DNA from: RPQJ01 sp963700045
Lineage (GTDB): Bacteria > Pseudomonadota > Gammaproteobacteria > Steroidobacterales > Steroidobacteraceae
Length of the DNA: 64,000 nucleotides
Direction of reading: 5' to 3'
Assembly (NCBI GenBank): GCA_963700045.1
Contig: CAVOWK010000045.1
Coordinates: 28,400 to 92,399 of the forward strand
Positions 46,616 to 56,007 of the stretch are shown here, piece after piece. The first letter of the stretch is position 1. Every line of letters begins with the position of its first letter. A program made the position numbers and the translations under genes. Below the pieces are notes generated by a model, which searched no databases, was not told where the DNA came from, and saw nothing but the letters and a program-made list of their open reading frames with translations.

Positions 46616-48400
46616 ATGCTGCTGTTCAATCCCTCCGCCTACGATGCTGCTCATTACGACGAGCCGACTCGCCGCGCCCTGCGGGCCGTGCGCCGATTTT
46701 TCGAGGCCAAGGGTCACGCCGTCCTGAAGGCGGAAAGCCACGCTGCAACCTGGTATGACGATTTCCTGGAGATGATCGCGCGCGAAGGCCTTTTCGCCCG
46801 GTTCGGCACGCCGGCCGCGGTCGGAACGTTGACCGGCGGAACCGACGCGACGACTGCCCGCTGGGACACCGCACGCAACAACGACCTGAGCCAGCTGCTG
46901 GCCTGGTATTCGCTCGAGCACTGGTACGCCTGGCAGGTCACCGTGCTGGGCCTGGGGCCGGTCTGGACGAGCGGGAATGCACAGGCCAAGCGTCTGGTCG
47001 GCCAGTTGCTCGCGCAGGGCGGACTGTTCGCTTTCGGACTCTCGGAGCGCGAACACGGGGCCGACATCTACTCCACCGACATGGTGCTGACCCAGGACGG
47101 CGCCGGCTGGCGCGCCAGCGGCGAGAAGTACTACATCGGCAATGGGAACTGCGCCGCCCGCGTGTCGGTGTTCGGCCGCGTGCAGCGCCCGGACGGACCG
47201 TCGGCCAATCCAGCCGATGATTACCTGTTCTTCCTGGTCGATCCAAAGCACGCTGGATACACGCTGGTGCAGAACGTCGTGCACGGCCAGATGTATGTGT
47301 CGGAATTCCGGCTCACGGATTACCCCGTGACGCCCGCTGACGTGCTGCACACGGGCAAGGCCGCGTGGGATGCGGCGCTCGCCACCGTGAATGTCGGCAA
47401 GGTGCAGCTCGCCTGGGCCAGCATCGGCATCGCCGAGCATGCCTTTGTCGAGGCGATCCAGCACGCCCATCGCAGGGTGCTCTACGGCACGCGCGTCACC
47501 GATTTTCCGCACGTGCGGCGACTGCTGGCCGACGCCTACGTCCGACTGGTCGCGATGAAGCTCTACAGCGCGCGCTGCTCGGATTACGAACGCAGCGCTT
47601 CAGCAGAGGACCGCCGCTTCCTGCTCTACAACCCGATCGCGAAAATGAAGGTCACCAGCGAGGGTGAGCGGGTGGTCGATCTGCTCTGGGAAGTGATCGC
47701 AGCGAAAGGATTCGAGAAGGACACGTACTTCGAGCAGGCGACACGCCACATCCGCACGCTGCCGAAACTGGAGGGGACCGTCCACGTCAATCTCGCGCTG
47801 GTGCTCAAGTTCCTGCCGGCCTTTGCCACGGCAGGGACCGGACAGGGCGTGAAGTACGCGCCGGTGCCGGTGCGGCTCGACCCCGCCGACGACACCTTCC
47901 TGTTCGCACAGGGGTCCGCGAGCGGCCTGTCGCGCATCGGCTTCCCGGACTGGCGCAGTGCCTTTGCGCGGTTCGCGCACCTGCCGAACGTCGCAACCTT
48001 CATCGGCCAGGTGCAGGCTTTCGGACACCTGATGGCCACGGCTGCGCCGCGCGCAGAGCAGGCCAAGGACCTCGATTTCCTGCTCAACGTCGGACAGATC
48101 TTCACCCAGATCGTCTACGCGCAACTGGTTGCAGAAGCTGCCGCCCTCGCCATCGACGGCGCACCGGGCGGGACACGCGCCGGAACCACCGCCGCCTGCG
48201 CAGGTCTCGACGAGAACCATGTCGACCGGATGTTTGGCGTGTTCGTGCAGGACCTGAGCGAGTACGCGGTCGCAGTGCACGGGCAGGCGTCAGCCACCAA
48301 GGAGCAACAGGCCGGTGCCTTGGCGCTCCTCCGTCGTGCTGCGGCCGATCCGGCCGCGGCCGCCAGCTTGCACGCCGAACTCGTCTCTTACGCAGGCTGA
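46616..48400 (+). CDS. Acyl-CoA dehydrogenase
   Basis: 594 residues, the long acyl-CoA dehydrogenase form. Middle domain: LFAFGLSEREHGADIYSTDM and WRASGEKYYIGNGNCAARV, with ASIGIAEHAFVEAIQHAHRR starting the C-terminal helical bundle. Oxidises acyl-CoA to enoyl-CoA with FAD, first step of beta-oxidation. ATG at 46616, CGGAGT upstream. Fits downstream of alkane oxidation. Confidence 0.85.
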   Translation: MLLFNPSAYDAAHYDEPTRRALRAVRRFFEAKGHAVLKAESHAATWYDDFLEMIAREGLFARFGTPAAVGTLTGGTDATTARWDTARNNDLSQLLAWYSLEHWYAWQVTVLGLGPVWTSGNAQAKRLVGQLLAQGGLFAFGLSEREHGADIYSTDMVLTQDGAGWRASGEKYYIGNGNCAARVSVFGRVQRPDGPSANPADDYLFFLVDPKHAGYTLVQNVVHGQMYVSEFRLTDYPVTPADVLHTGKAAWDAALATVNVGKVQLAWASIGIAEHAFVEAIQHAHRRVLYGTRVTDFPHVRRLLADAYVRLVAMKLYSARCSDYERSASAEDRRFLLYNPIAKMKVTSEGERVVDLLWEVIAAKGFEKDTYFEQATRHIRTLPKLEGTVHVNLALVLKFLPAFATAGTGQGVKYAPVPVRLDPADDTFLFAQGSASGLSRIGFPDWRSAFARFAHLPNVATFIGQVQAFGHLMATAAPRAEQAKDLDFLLNVGQIFTQIVYAQLVAEAAALAIDGAPGGTRAGTTAACAGLDENHVDRMFGVFVQDLSEYAVAVHGQASATKEQQAGALALLRRAAADPAAAASLHAELVSYAG

Positions 48401-48573
48401 GCGGTCGTTGAATCTACTGCCGGACGGAGCACCGTGCAGCCGCTGCTGTGGCTTCACTCGCAGCCATGCCGGATGACTCGCGAACTCAGCGTTGCCAAGC
48501 TCAAGCGGTCATGCAGACACTTGTATCAACCGCCATTCACCTGACGGTCGCAATCTGCGATTAACTTCGACAG

Positions 48574-48822
48574 GTGGTTGCGAGAGGCGCGACGGGCATC
48601 GCCTGCCTGATGATCGTGGGTGCCGTCCTCGGCCGGACTCTTGTCGCCGACGCTTCGGAACACACACTCGCGGGTCTGCTTTCGTTCGGATCCGCAGCGC
48701 TGCTGTTCCTCGTCACCGAAGAACTGCTGATCGAAGCACACGACTCCGCGGACACCGCCGTCACGACGACGATGTTCTTCGTCGGCTTTCTGATCTTTGA
48801 GCTGCTCGGCATGATGGTTTGA
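48574..48822 (+). pseudogene. C-terminal remnant of a ZIP family metal transporter
   Basis: 82 residues matching only the end of ZIP zinc/iron permeases: LLSFGSAALLFLVTEELLIEAH and TTMFFVGFLIFELLGMM. The normal N-terminal two-thirds is absent and the upstream bases hold no matching frame. A 5'-truncated remnant left by rearrangement. Confidence 0.75.
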
Positions 48823-48855
48823 TCGCCAGGGTGGCGGAGGATGCCGCCTGCGGTG

Positions 48856-48900
48856 GCTCGCGCGATCGGTGATCGCGCCTGAGCGAGGGTTCGGCAGTGA
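48856..48900. repeat. 45-bp hairpin repeat, copy B
   Basis: Pairs with 46433-46477 (see there). It lies just after the ZIP remnant and before the GST gene. Confidence 0.75.
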
Positions 48901-49020
48901 ACGGGTTCCGTTCGAGTCCCACTGGATCCCGGATCCGACGAATCGTTGCGGCCGCGGACGGATTCGTCGCACCATGCGTCATGGAACCCATTCACACCTG
49001 AAGCCTTAGGTACCGACACG

Positions 49021-49665
49021 ATGCAGTTGATCGGAATGTTCGATTCGCCGTACGTGCGACGCGTCGCGGTCACGTTGAAGCACCTCGAGATCCCGTTCGA
49101 GCACGCGAACTGGTCGGTGGGCGCGGATTTCGAGCGCATCCGGGAATTCAGCCCACTTGGCCGGGTGCCGGTGCTGGTGATGGACGACGGCATCGCGCTG
49201 GTCGACTCCGCCTCGATCCTGGACGCGATTGATAACCGGGTCGGGCCGACGCGCGCCCTGCTCCCGACCACAGGTCCGTCACGTCGCGAAGCGCTGCGCC
49301 TGATCGCGCTTGCGATCGGCGCGGGCGAGAAGGCACGGGATCAACTGTACGAGCGGATGGTGCGACCGCCCGAGAAGTTTCACGAGCCCTGGGTCGCGCG
49401 CTGTCGCGAACAGATGCACGGGGCACTCGGGCTGCTCGAGGTCGCGTGCCGCGAACGCGGATCGGCCGCGTGGCTGGTCGACGACCGGCTCACCCAGACC
49501 GACATCACCGTCGCCTGCATCGCCACGTTCCTCAAAGAATCGCTGGGCGTGTTCGGCGACGATGCGCCCTACCCGGCACTTCACGCACACGTCGGGCGCT
49601 GCGAAGCGTTGCCGGAGTTCCGGGCGACCCACGCGGCGTGGTTTGCCGCCGCGATGAAGTCTTAG
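49021..49665 (+). CDS. Glutathione S-transferase family protein
   Basis: 214 residues. Thioredoxin-like N-terminal half: MQLIGMFDSPYVRRVAVTLKH, SPLGRVPVLVMDDG (cis-proline), LVDSASILDAID. All-helical C-terminal half ends RATHAAWFAAA. Detoxification or stress role by family. ATG at 49021. Confidence 0.9.
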   Translation: MQLIGMFDSPYVRRVAVTLKHLEIPFEHANWSVGADFERIREFSPLGRVPVLVMDDGIALVDSASILDAIDNRVGPTRALLPTTGPSRREALRLIALAIGAGEKARDQLYERMVRPPEKFHEPWVARCREQMHGALGLLEVACRERGSAAWLVDDRLTQTDITVACIATFLKESLGVFGDDAPYPALHAHVGRCEALPEFRATHAAWFAAAMKS

Positions 49666-49687
49666 GCGCGGGCCGGAGAAGATCGCG

Positions 49688-50107
49688 GTGCAAACGGTGT
49701 TCAGCGTTCGAACGTCAGGACCAGGACTGCACGAGTTCACCGAACAGGTGGTGCGCTTCGTCCAGGACAGCGGGCTCCGAGAGGGGTTGCTGACGCTGTT
49801 CGTGCAGCACACGTCGTGTTCGCTGTGCGTGCAGGAGAATGCGGATCCGGACGTGCGCCGTGATCTGGACGAGTTTTTCCGCCGGCTGGTCCCCTCCTCC
49901 GACGATCCGGCGATGCAGTGGCTCAGGCACACCACCGAGGGGCCCGACGACATGCCGGCGCACATCAAGGCGGCATTGAATGCGGTGTCGCTGTCGATTC
50001 CGGTGACGGACGGTCGCCCGGCGCTCGGCACCTGGCAGGGGATTTATCTGTTCGAGCACCGCGACCACGGACAGACGCGGCGGGTGGTGGGGAATTTGAC
50101 TGGGTAG
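49688..50107 (+). CDS. yjbQ: YjbQ/UPF0047 family protein
   Basis: 139 residues from GTG at 49688. Motifs LTLFVQHTSCSLCVQENADPDVRRDL and HIKAALNAVSLSIPVTDGR...GTWQGIYLFEHRDH are those of YjbQ, which has thiamin phosphate synthase activity in vitro. Stands 22 bases after the GST gene. Confidence 0.9.
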   Translation: MQTVFSVRTSGPGLHEFTEQVVRFVQDSGLREGLLTLFVQHTSCSLCVQENADPDVRRDLDEFFRRLVPSSDDPAMQWLRHTTEGPDDMPAHIKAALNAVSLSIPVTDGRPALGTWQGIYLFEHRDHGQTRRVVGNLTG

Positions 50108-50254
50108 GTGTGACATGGCGAAGTGGACGGTCGTGTCGGCGTAAAATCGGCCATGAGGGTCCTTGATGCCATGACCCGAGCGACCCGGAACCGGACACTC
50201 CAGAGACCCCCAGCTAGTAATCCCGCTACACTCGGTCGCGACAGGGGGGGCCGC

Positions 50255-52471
50255 GTGACCGACGCGAGCGAGGGGGAGAGCGAAAGCACCTGGGCCAGAC
50301 TGACCCGCCGCAAGGTGGTGCAGTGGGGCATTGCCTACGCCGCAGGCGCCTGGGGTCTGCTGCAGGTGTTGCAGTTTCTCGCCGACACATATGACTGGCC
50401 CGCGCAGGTGCTGCGGCTCGTCACGCTGGCGTTCGCAATCGGCCTCCCCATCGCCCTGACCCTCGCCTGGTACCACGGCGACCGCGGTCACCAGAAACCC
50501 GTCCGCACCGAACTCGCGATCATCGCGCTGTTGCTGCTACTCGGCGGCGGTGCCCTCTGGCTCTATGGCTCCCGCGGCGCCCGAACCCAGACCACCACCA
50601 CGGCAGAGAGTCCTGCAGCTGCCTCGACGGCGAAAGCCACCGCTGCCGACACTCGCCCCTCGATCGCTGTGCTGCCGTTCGAGAACCGCAGTGACGAGCA
50701 CAAGGACGCTTTCTTCGTCGACGGCATCCACGACGACATCCTCACGCAACTCACCAAGATCGGCGCGATGAAGGTCATCGCCCGCACGTCCGTCGAGCAG
50801 TTCCGCGACACGAAACTCTCGACGAAAGAGATCGGCGAAAAGCTCGGCGTGACACGGGTCCTCGAAGGCAGCGTGCAGCGCGCCGGCGACCGGGTCCGGG
50901 TAACAGCCCAGCTCATCGATACGTCGAGCGACGCCCACCTGTGGGCCGAGTCCTATGATCGTGAACTGACGGCAGCCAACATCTTCGCGATCCAGAGCGA
51001 AGTCGCCACCTCGATCGCCGCCGCACTCGAGACCACGCTGACAGCCGCCGAGAAGACGCGAGTCAATATCGTCCCGACGCAGAATCTCGCAGCTTGGGAG
51101 GCATTCCAGCTCGGCCGGCAACGCATGGCGCGACGCACCGCCGAAACCCTCTCCGACGCCGAGCATTTCTTCCAGCAGGCGATCGATCTCGATCCCACGT
51201 TTGCGCTGGCGTATGCCGGCCTGTCGGACTCGCTCGTGTTGCAGATCGAGCATGCAGGTGCGCAAGACGACGTCACCCTCGCCAGGGCCGACGCAGCCGT
51301 CGCAACGGCCCTGGAGCTCGACCCGAACCTGGCCGAGGCGTGGGCGGCTTCTGCACTCGTCCGCAGCTTTCGGGGGCAGGGCGATCGCGCCGATCCATTG
51401 TACCGTCGCGCGATCGCCTTGAATCCGAACTACGCCGCCGCCTACCAGCGGTTCAGCAGGAATGCCGGAGGTCTTGGTCACCGCGACGAAGCGTTGGCCG
51501 CGGCGGAGAAGGCCGTCGCACTCGATCCACTGTCAGCCATCGTCAATGCCGACGTGGGCAGGGCGCTGATGTCGGTCGGGCGATTCGTCGAGGCCGCGGA
51601 CCGCTTCCGCAGAGCCAATGAAATCGATCCCGAGATGCCCATGCCATACCGGCAGCTGGGCGTCCTCGACGCCTACGCGCGCAATCGATTTGCCGACGCA
51701 GTGCCGCTGCTGCAGAGAGCCGCCGCGCTGGACCCGGGCAATCCGATTCTTGAATTCTATCTCGCCCGCCTTTACCTCGACCTGGGCGACGACGTCGAAG
51801 CGACTCGCGTCATCGAGGCCGCCCGCAAGCGGTGGCCGGACCATGGGGCTGTGTTGATGGTTTCCGCCGAAATGCACATGAGCAGAGGCGAGTGGAACGC
51901 CGCGCAGAAGGAATCGCAGAAGCTCCTGGCGCTCGACTCGTGGGTAGTTGATCCCGACGATGTGCTGCGGTGGCTGCGCGACGCCGACCTGAAGCAGGGC
52001 AACCATCAAGCGGCGCGACTCCGGTACGCAAAGGCCTATCCGGTGCTGCTTGGGCCGACGCCACCGACGATCGATGGCTCGAGTTGGCAAGCGGCAATCG
52101 ACGTCGCGCCCGTTCTGCAGGCGGCTGGGGATCGCGCCACTGCAGGCGCGCTTCTCGATCGCGCCGAACAGTTCATCCGGACGATTCCGCGTCTCGGCCT
52201 GGCGGGCTACGGAATTGCGGACGTGCAGATCCACGCCCTGCGCGGCGACAAAGCCAAGGCTCTAGCTGCACTTCGAGAGGCGGAACGGGCCGGCTGGCGC
52301 GGCCCATACTGGCGCTACTACCGCGACTTCGACCCCAACCTCGCCTCGATCCGCAACGAACCCGAATTCAAAGCCGCGTTCACCGACATCGAACGCGACA
52401 TGTCACGCCAGCGCGCCGAACTCGCCGCGCGCCCCAAAGACGCACCGCTCGATCTGGCGACTGGTAATTGA
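50255..52471 (+). CDS. Membrane-anchored TolB-N/TPR protein
   Basis: 738 residues from GTG at 50255, four bases after GGGGGGG. Two membrane stretches (AAGAWGLLQVLQFLAD, ELAIIALLLLLGGGALWLYG), then a FlgO/TolB-N-type domain (SIAVLPFENRSDEHKDAFF, GVTRVLEGSVQRAGDRVRV) and several TPRs. This layout is common in proteins otherwise fused to adenylate-cyclase or CadC-like domains; here neither is present. Role unknown, probably protein-protein sensing. Confidence 0.85.
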   Translation: MTDASEGESESTWARLTRRKVVQWGIAYAAGAWGLLQVLQFLADTYDWPAQVLRLVTLAFAIGLPIALTLAWYHGDRGHQKPVRTELAIIALLLLLGGGALWLYGSRGARTQTTTTAESPAAASTAKATAADTRPSIAVLPFENRSDEHKDAFFVDGIHDDILTQLTKIGAMKVIARTSVEQFRDTKLSTKEIGEKLGVTRVLEGSVQRAGDRVRVTAQLIDTSSDAHLWAESYDRELTAANIFAIQSEVATSIAAALETTLTAAEKTRVNIVPTQNLAAWEAFQLGRQRMARRTAETLSDAEHFFQQAIDLDPTFALAYAGLSDSLVLQIEHAGAQDDVTLARADAAVATALELDPNLAEAWAASALVRSFRGQGDRADPLYRRAIALNPNYAAAYQRFSRNAGGLGHRDEALAAAEKAVALDPLSAIVNADVGRALMSVGRFVEAADRFRRANEIDPEMPMPYRQLGVLDAYARNRFADAVPLLQRAAALDPGNPILEFYLARLYLDLGDDVEATRVIEAARKRWPDHGAVLMVSAEMHMSRGEWNAAQKESQKLLALDSWVVDPDDVLRWLRDADLKQGNHQAARLRYAKAYPVLLGPTPPTIDGSSWQAAIDVAPVLQAAGDRATAGALLDRAEQFIRTIPRLGLAGYGIADVQIHALRGDKAKALAALREAERAGWRGPYWRYYRDFDPNLASIRNEPEFKAAFTDIERDMSRQRAELAARPKDAPLDLATGN

Positions 52472-52560
52472 GCGCTCGCCCGAAAGCGGACGTACGCGAC
52501 GGTCTTTAAAGTCGCGGGCGGTGGGGCCCCGGAATGTAAGGACGGTCTTATGGACCTCGA

Positions 52561-52580
52561 CGCGGCCCCGGCGGGCCGCG
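52561..52580. terminator. Hairpin between convergent genes
   Basis: CGCGGCCC (52561-52568) pairs perfectly with GGGCCGCG (52573-52580) around a CGGC loop, between the convergent TPR and DUF885 genes. No U-run follows. Confidence 0.45.
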
Positions 52581-52675
52581 TCCTCCGTTCTCCCGGATTG
52601 AGGGCGGAAGCGCGGCGAGCGGGTTCGGCGGCAGCGCCGCCAACGATGGTCCTTCAGCGGTGCCGCTGCAGACAA

Positions 52676-54412
52676 TCAGAACAGTTCGCCGCGCTCGCCG
52701 AGCATGGCCTCGCGCACCAGCGGCAGGGGCAGCGGACCCATGGCGATGAAGCGGTCGTGGAAGTCCTGCAGCTTGAACGCCGGGCCCAGCTTCTGCTGGT
52801 AGTCCGCGCGCAGCTTCAGGATCGCAAGCTTGCCCATGGTGTAGTAGCCGAACAGCGCATCCGACGTGCCGCGCTTCGACTCCGAAACCGCAACCGGCTT
52901 CGGCTGATAGCCTTCCTTCTGGAAGAACTCCACCGCCTGGTCGTAGGTCATGCCCTGCGTGTGCATCTTGATGCCCACGATGAACCGTGCATTGCGCAGC
53001 AGCGCGTCCTGCAACTGGGCCAGCCGATACTGCGGCTGGCTCGCATGGAAGCCCTCGTCAATCACCATCTGCTCGCAGTAGTGCGCCCAGCCCTCGCTGT
53101 TCGAGTTCGCGCCGAGCACCTTGCGCACGTCGGTCGGGAACTGGTTCGCGTACAGGAACTGCAGGTAGTGCCCGGGCCACACCTCGTGCACCGAGGTGTT
53201 GGTAATGAGCGGGTAGAACCACTGCCGCATGAAATCCTCGGTCTGTTCAGCGTTCCACGACGGGTCGGGCAGCGTCATGTTGTAGAACCCGCGCAGCTTC
53301 GCCTTCTCGAACGGCCCCGGGGTGTCCATCGAGGCCGACGTCGTCGCGCGCATGAACGGCGGCGTCTCCTTGACCTGCGCCGGCGGCGAGTCGGGCGGGA
53401 TGGTGACGATGTGGTTGTCGGTCATGAAGCGGCCGAGCGCGTCGAGTTCGGCTTGCGTCTCGGCGAGCAGGTTCTCCGGCTTCGGGTGATCCTTCTGCAG
53501 CGCCTCGAGCACCTCGATCGGTGCCTTCGTCGGGTCGATTCTGCGCGCCGTCTCCGCGAACAGCACCTGGTTCGCGCGCAGGTTCGCCTCGGCTTTCGCG
53601 AGCAGCACGTCGAGCGGCGTGTCGATCATCTCGTCCGCCAGCAGCATGCGACGGTACGTGTCCGCGCCCCAGGCAAAGCTACCGTTCGAGCGCGGCAGCA
53701 AGTCCTTCTGCAGCCAGGTCTTGTACTCGCCGAGCGCCGCAATCACGGCGTCGTTGGCTTTCTTGAACTCCGCCAGCAGCGCCGGGTCCTTCACGTCGGC
53801 AAAGGCCTCGACCACCGTGGTCTTGAAGAAACCCTGGTTGCCGTCGAGCTGGTCGATGGCGATCTCGGTGTAGATGCGCGGCGGGTTGTCGAGATTGCGG
53901 CGCGCTTCCTGCAGCACGGCCGGCATCGCCTTCTCGCGTGCGATGAGATTCTTCAGGCGTTCGGCCGCCGGTGCGTAGTCGCGACTGATAATCACGAAGG
54001 CCGCGCCCGTGATGCCGCTCGAATACGCGTCGGGGTTCCTGGCCCAGCTGCGAATCTGCTCGTTGCCGATGCGGCGCGCGTCGAGCGAATGCAGCAGCAG
54101 TTCGCGGTCGAGGCGACTGTCCAGTGTCAGCGCCTTCGGGTCGATCGCCTCGAGCGCGGTCTTGAACCTCGCGACGGCCCGGGTCTCGTCGTCGACGGCG
54201 GCGCGCGAGGCATCCTCGAGCCTGGCGTCGTATTCATGCAGGCCGAGCGCGGTGGCGTAGGAAGGGTTGCGCGCGTAGATGTCGTTCAGGATGTCGGCGG
54301 CAACCTTCCGGTACGCGGCCTCGGCGGGTGCAAGCGATGGCGCATCGGCGCAGACAATGCCCGCGGGCAGCAGGGCGAGCGTGGCGAGAAGCGGCTTCAG
54401 AAGCTGGCGCAT
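52676..54412 (-). CDS. DUF885 family secreted protein, putative zinc peptidase
   Basis: 578 residues. Signal MRQLLKPLLATLALLPAGIVC. The DUF885 motif is HEVWPGHYLQFL, with GWAHYCEQMVIDEG later. Only distant from the DUF885 protein at 44103, so not a recent duplication. ATG at 54412. Confidence 0.9.
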   Translation of the reverse strand: MRQLLKPLLATLALLPAGIVCADAPSLAPAEAAYRKVAADILNDIYARNPSYATALGLHEYDARLEDASRAAVDDETRAVARFKTALEAIDPKALTLDSRLDRELLLHSLDARRIGNEQIRSWARNPDAYSSGITGAAFVIISRDYAPAAERLKNLIAREKAMPAVLQEARRNLDNPPRIYTEIAIDQLDGNQGFFKTTVVEAFADVKDPALLAEFKKANDAVIAALGEYKTWLQKDLLPRSNGSFAWGADTYRRMLLADEMIDTPLDVLLAKAEANLRANQVLFAETARRIDPTKAPIEVLEALQKDHPKPENLLAETQAELDALGRFMTDNHIVTIPPDSPPAQVKETPPFMRATTSASMDTPGPFEKAKLRGFYNMTLPDPSWNAEQTEDFMRQWFYPLITNTSVHEVWPGHYLQFLYANQFPTDVRKVLGANSNSEGWAHYCEQMVIDEGFHASQPQYRLAQLQDALLRNARFIVGIKMHTQGMTYDQAVEFFQKEGYQPKPVAVSESKRGTSDALFGYYTMGKLAILKLRADYQQKLGPAFKLQDFHDRFIAMGPLPLPLVREAMLGERGELF

Positions 54413-54669
54413 GGGCGGAACCTTGCAGACGTGCGGGCCGTGACAGGCGGCAAGGGTGCGCCCGGAACGCGATCACAGCCACGGGAGGCGGGTGTGGATG
54501 CGACGAAGCGACCGATCCAAGCGGCAAATGGTGGGCGTCGCCCCAGGCTCATGATGATCTGTCGAAATTCACCGTGTACCCGCTCGGAGTTGCAGTCCTG
54601 GTCGCCCACCCACCGCGAAACGGGAGAACAGTCACACCCGTCCATGGGTGCCTGCACCAACATATCGCC

Positions 54670-55278
54670 ATGAACTGGCGACGTGCCGTGTGGCTTGCTC
54701 TATTCATCGCCGTGCTGTCGAAAGCGTGGGGACAGTGGGAACATCGGGCAATTCATCCGGCCGATGGGGCCATCGCGCCGAATGAACCACTGCAAACAGA
54801 TGCGAACGGTGCGCCAGTGATTGTGCTTGGGCGCTGGACGCTCACGCCACGAGCAACCTACGACATTACGGCGCGAATCCTCAGCCGCGAAGATTATCGC
54901 TTCGATCCCATTTCGGGCCTGGCACCGCTGGATCTCGCGCTCGGCTGGGGCCCCCTATCGGACAATCGGGTGTTGAAAGCGTTCAAGATATCGCAGGGCG
55001 CACGATTCTATTCATGGCGGCCCATCACTGAGTCACTGCCGATTGACCTTGGTGACGTGACCAAGTACAGCGCCAACACGCACGCAATTCCCGCCAATGC
55101 CTCCGTCGCCTCGAAACTCGCCCGGCTGCGCCTGGGGGGACAGGTGGTCCACCTGACGGGTCTGCTGGTGGATGGCGCACGCGACGACGGTATGACGATC
55201 CGCACGTCGCTGACTCGCACCGATTCGGGAGCGGGAGCGTGCGAGTTCATGCTGGTCCAACAAGTCCAGGTCCAGTGA
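54670..55278 (+). CDS. Secreted protein of unknown function
   Basis: 202 residues. Signal MNWRRAVWLALFIAVLSKAWG. The body (LGRWTLTPRATYDITARILSRE, LDLALGWGPLSDNRVLKAF, RLGGQVVHLTGLLVDGARDDG) recalls a family often found as an isolated gene in proteobacteria; no function is known to me. ATG at 54670. Confidence 0.7.
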   Translation: MNWRRAVWLALFIAVLSKAWGQWEHRAIHPADGAIAPNEPLQTDANGAPVIVLGRWTLTPRATYDITARILSREDYRFDPISGLAPLDLALGWGPLSDNRVLKAFKISQGARFYSWRPITESLPIDLGDVTKYSANTHAIPANASVASKLARLRLGGQVVHLTGLLVDGARDDGMTIRTSLTRTDSGAGACEFMLVQQVQVQ

Positions 55279-55402
55279 CCCGCCAGGTCGGGTGGCTCGC
55301 GAACTTCAGGTAGCCCGCAAGATCCGGCAGCTGTTCGACTTCTGCAGGAAGGACCGCGCTTTCGGTGACATGCTGCTCACCGCGACTGACGCTGTGGTCG
55401 GG

Positions 55403-55655
55403 TTAGGCGAAGAAGCCGCCCTTGCGGGTGCGTGAGATCGTCGGGCGAATGGCCTCGCGCTCGCCGATCAGCTTCGAGGCGAATCCTGCGGTGCCGCCGT
55501 TCTCCGATGCAGAGCATCTGAGGATCAGCGTGTTGCTGCAGTTCTCGACGATGAACCACAGTCGCTGGTCACCCTCCCCTCCAGTCCATGGTCTGGAAGA
55601 TGGCGAGGTGCAGCCACGCCGAGATGATGGATCTCAGTGCCGCGATCAGGTTGGC
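55403..55655 (-). pseudogene. Possible degenerate coding segment
   Basis: Minus-strand frames give ANLIAALRSIISAWLHLAIF then, after a frame change near 55585, LWFIVENCSNTLILRCSASE and an end SRTRKGGFFA with stop at 55403. The codon choice looks coding, but there is no start and the family is not recognised. It abuts the rubA2 stop. Confidence 0.3.
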
Positions 55656-55820
55656 TCAGAACTTCTGCAGTTCGAAGTCCGACTTGGAGACGGCGCAACC
55701 CTCGCAGATCCAGTCCTCGGGCACATCAGCCCAGCGGGTACCCGGCGCAATGCCGTGCGCCGGATCTCCGGCCGCTTCGTCATAAACGTGGCCACACACG
55801 ACGCAGACATATGTGTTCAT
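55656..55820 (-). CDS. rubA2: Rubredoxin, AlkG2-like
   Basis: 54 residues, MNTYVCVVCGHVYDEAAGDP with CEGCAVSKSDF for the Cys4 iron site (glycine of the second CxxCG is alanine). It lacks the extra arginine after the second cysteine pair, as in AlkG2 types that pass electrons to AlkB. ATG at 55820. Follows the other rubredoxin by eight bases. Confidence 0.85.
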   Translation of the reverse strand: MNTYVCVVCGHVYDEAAGDPAHGIAPGTRWADVPEDWICEGCAVSKSDFELQKF

Positions 55821-55828
55821 CACGGGTC

Positions 55829-55996
55829 TCACTGATCCTGGCGAACGAAGTCGGACTTGGCGCGCACCGCGCAATCGGGGCAGACGAAGTCATCTGGGAG
55901 CTGCTCAAACGGGGTGCCCGGCGCGTAGCCCTCGCGTCGGTCACCCTGTGCTTCGTCATATGCGTAACCGCAGTCCGGGCAAAGATGAACGGACAT
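55829..55996 (-). CDS. rubA1: Rubredoxin, AlkG1-like
   Basis: 55 residues, MSVHLCPDCGYAYDEAQGD and CPDCAVRAKSDF. The second site has one extra residue with arginine (VRAKSDF against VSKSDF in its partner), the feature of AlkG1-type rubredoxins that cannot replace AlkG2 in alkane hydroxylation. AGGAGG lies just before the ATG. Eleven bases after alkB. Confidence 0.85.
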   Translation of the reverse strand: MSVHLCPDCGYAYDEAQGDRREGYAPGTPFEQLPDDFVCPDCAVRAKSDFVRQDQ

Positions 55997-56007
55997 GATG
56001 GTGCCTC

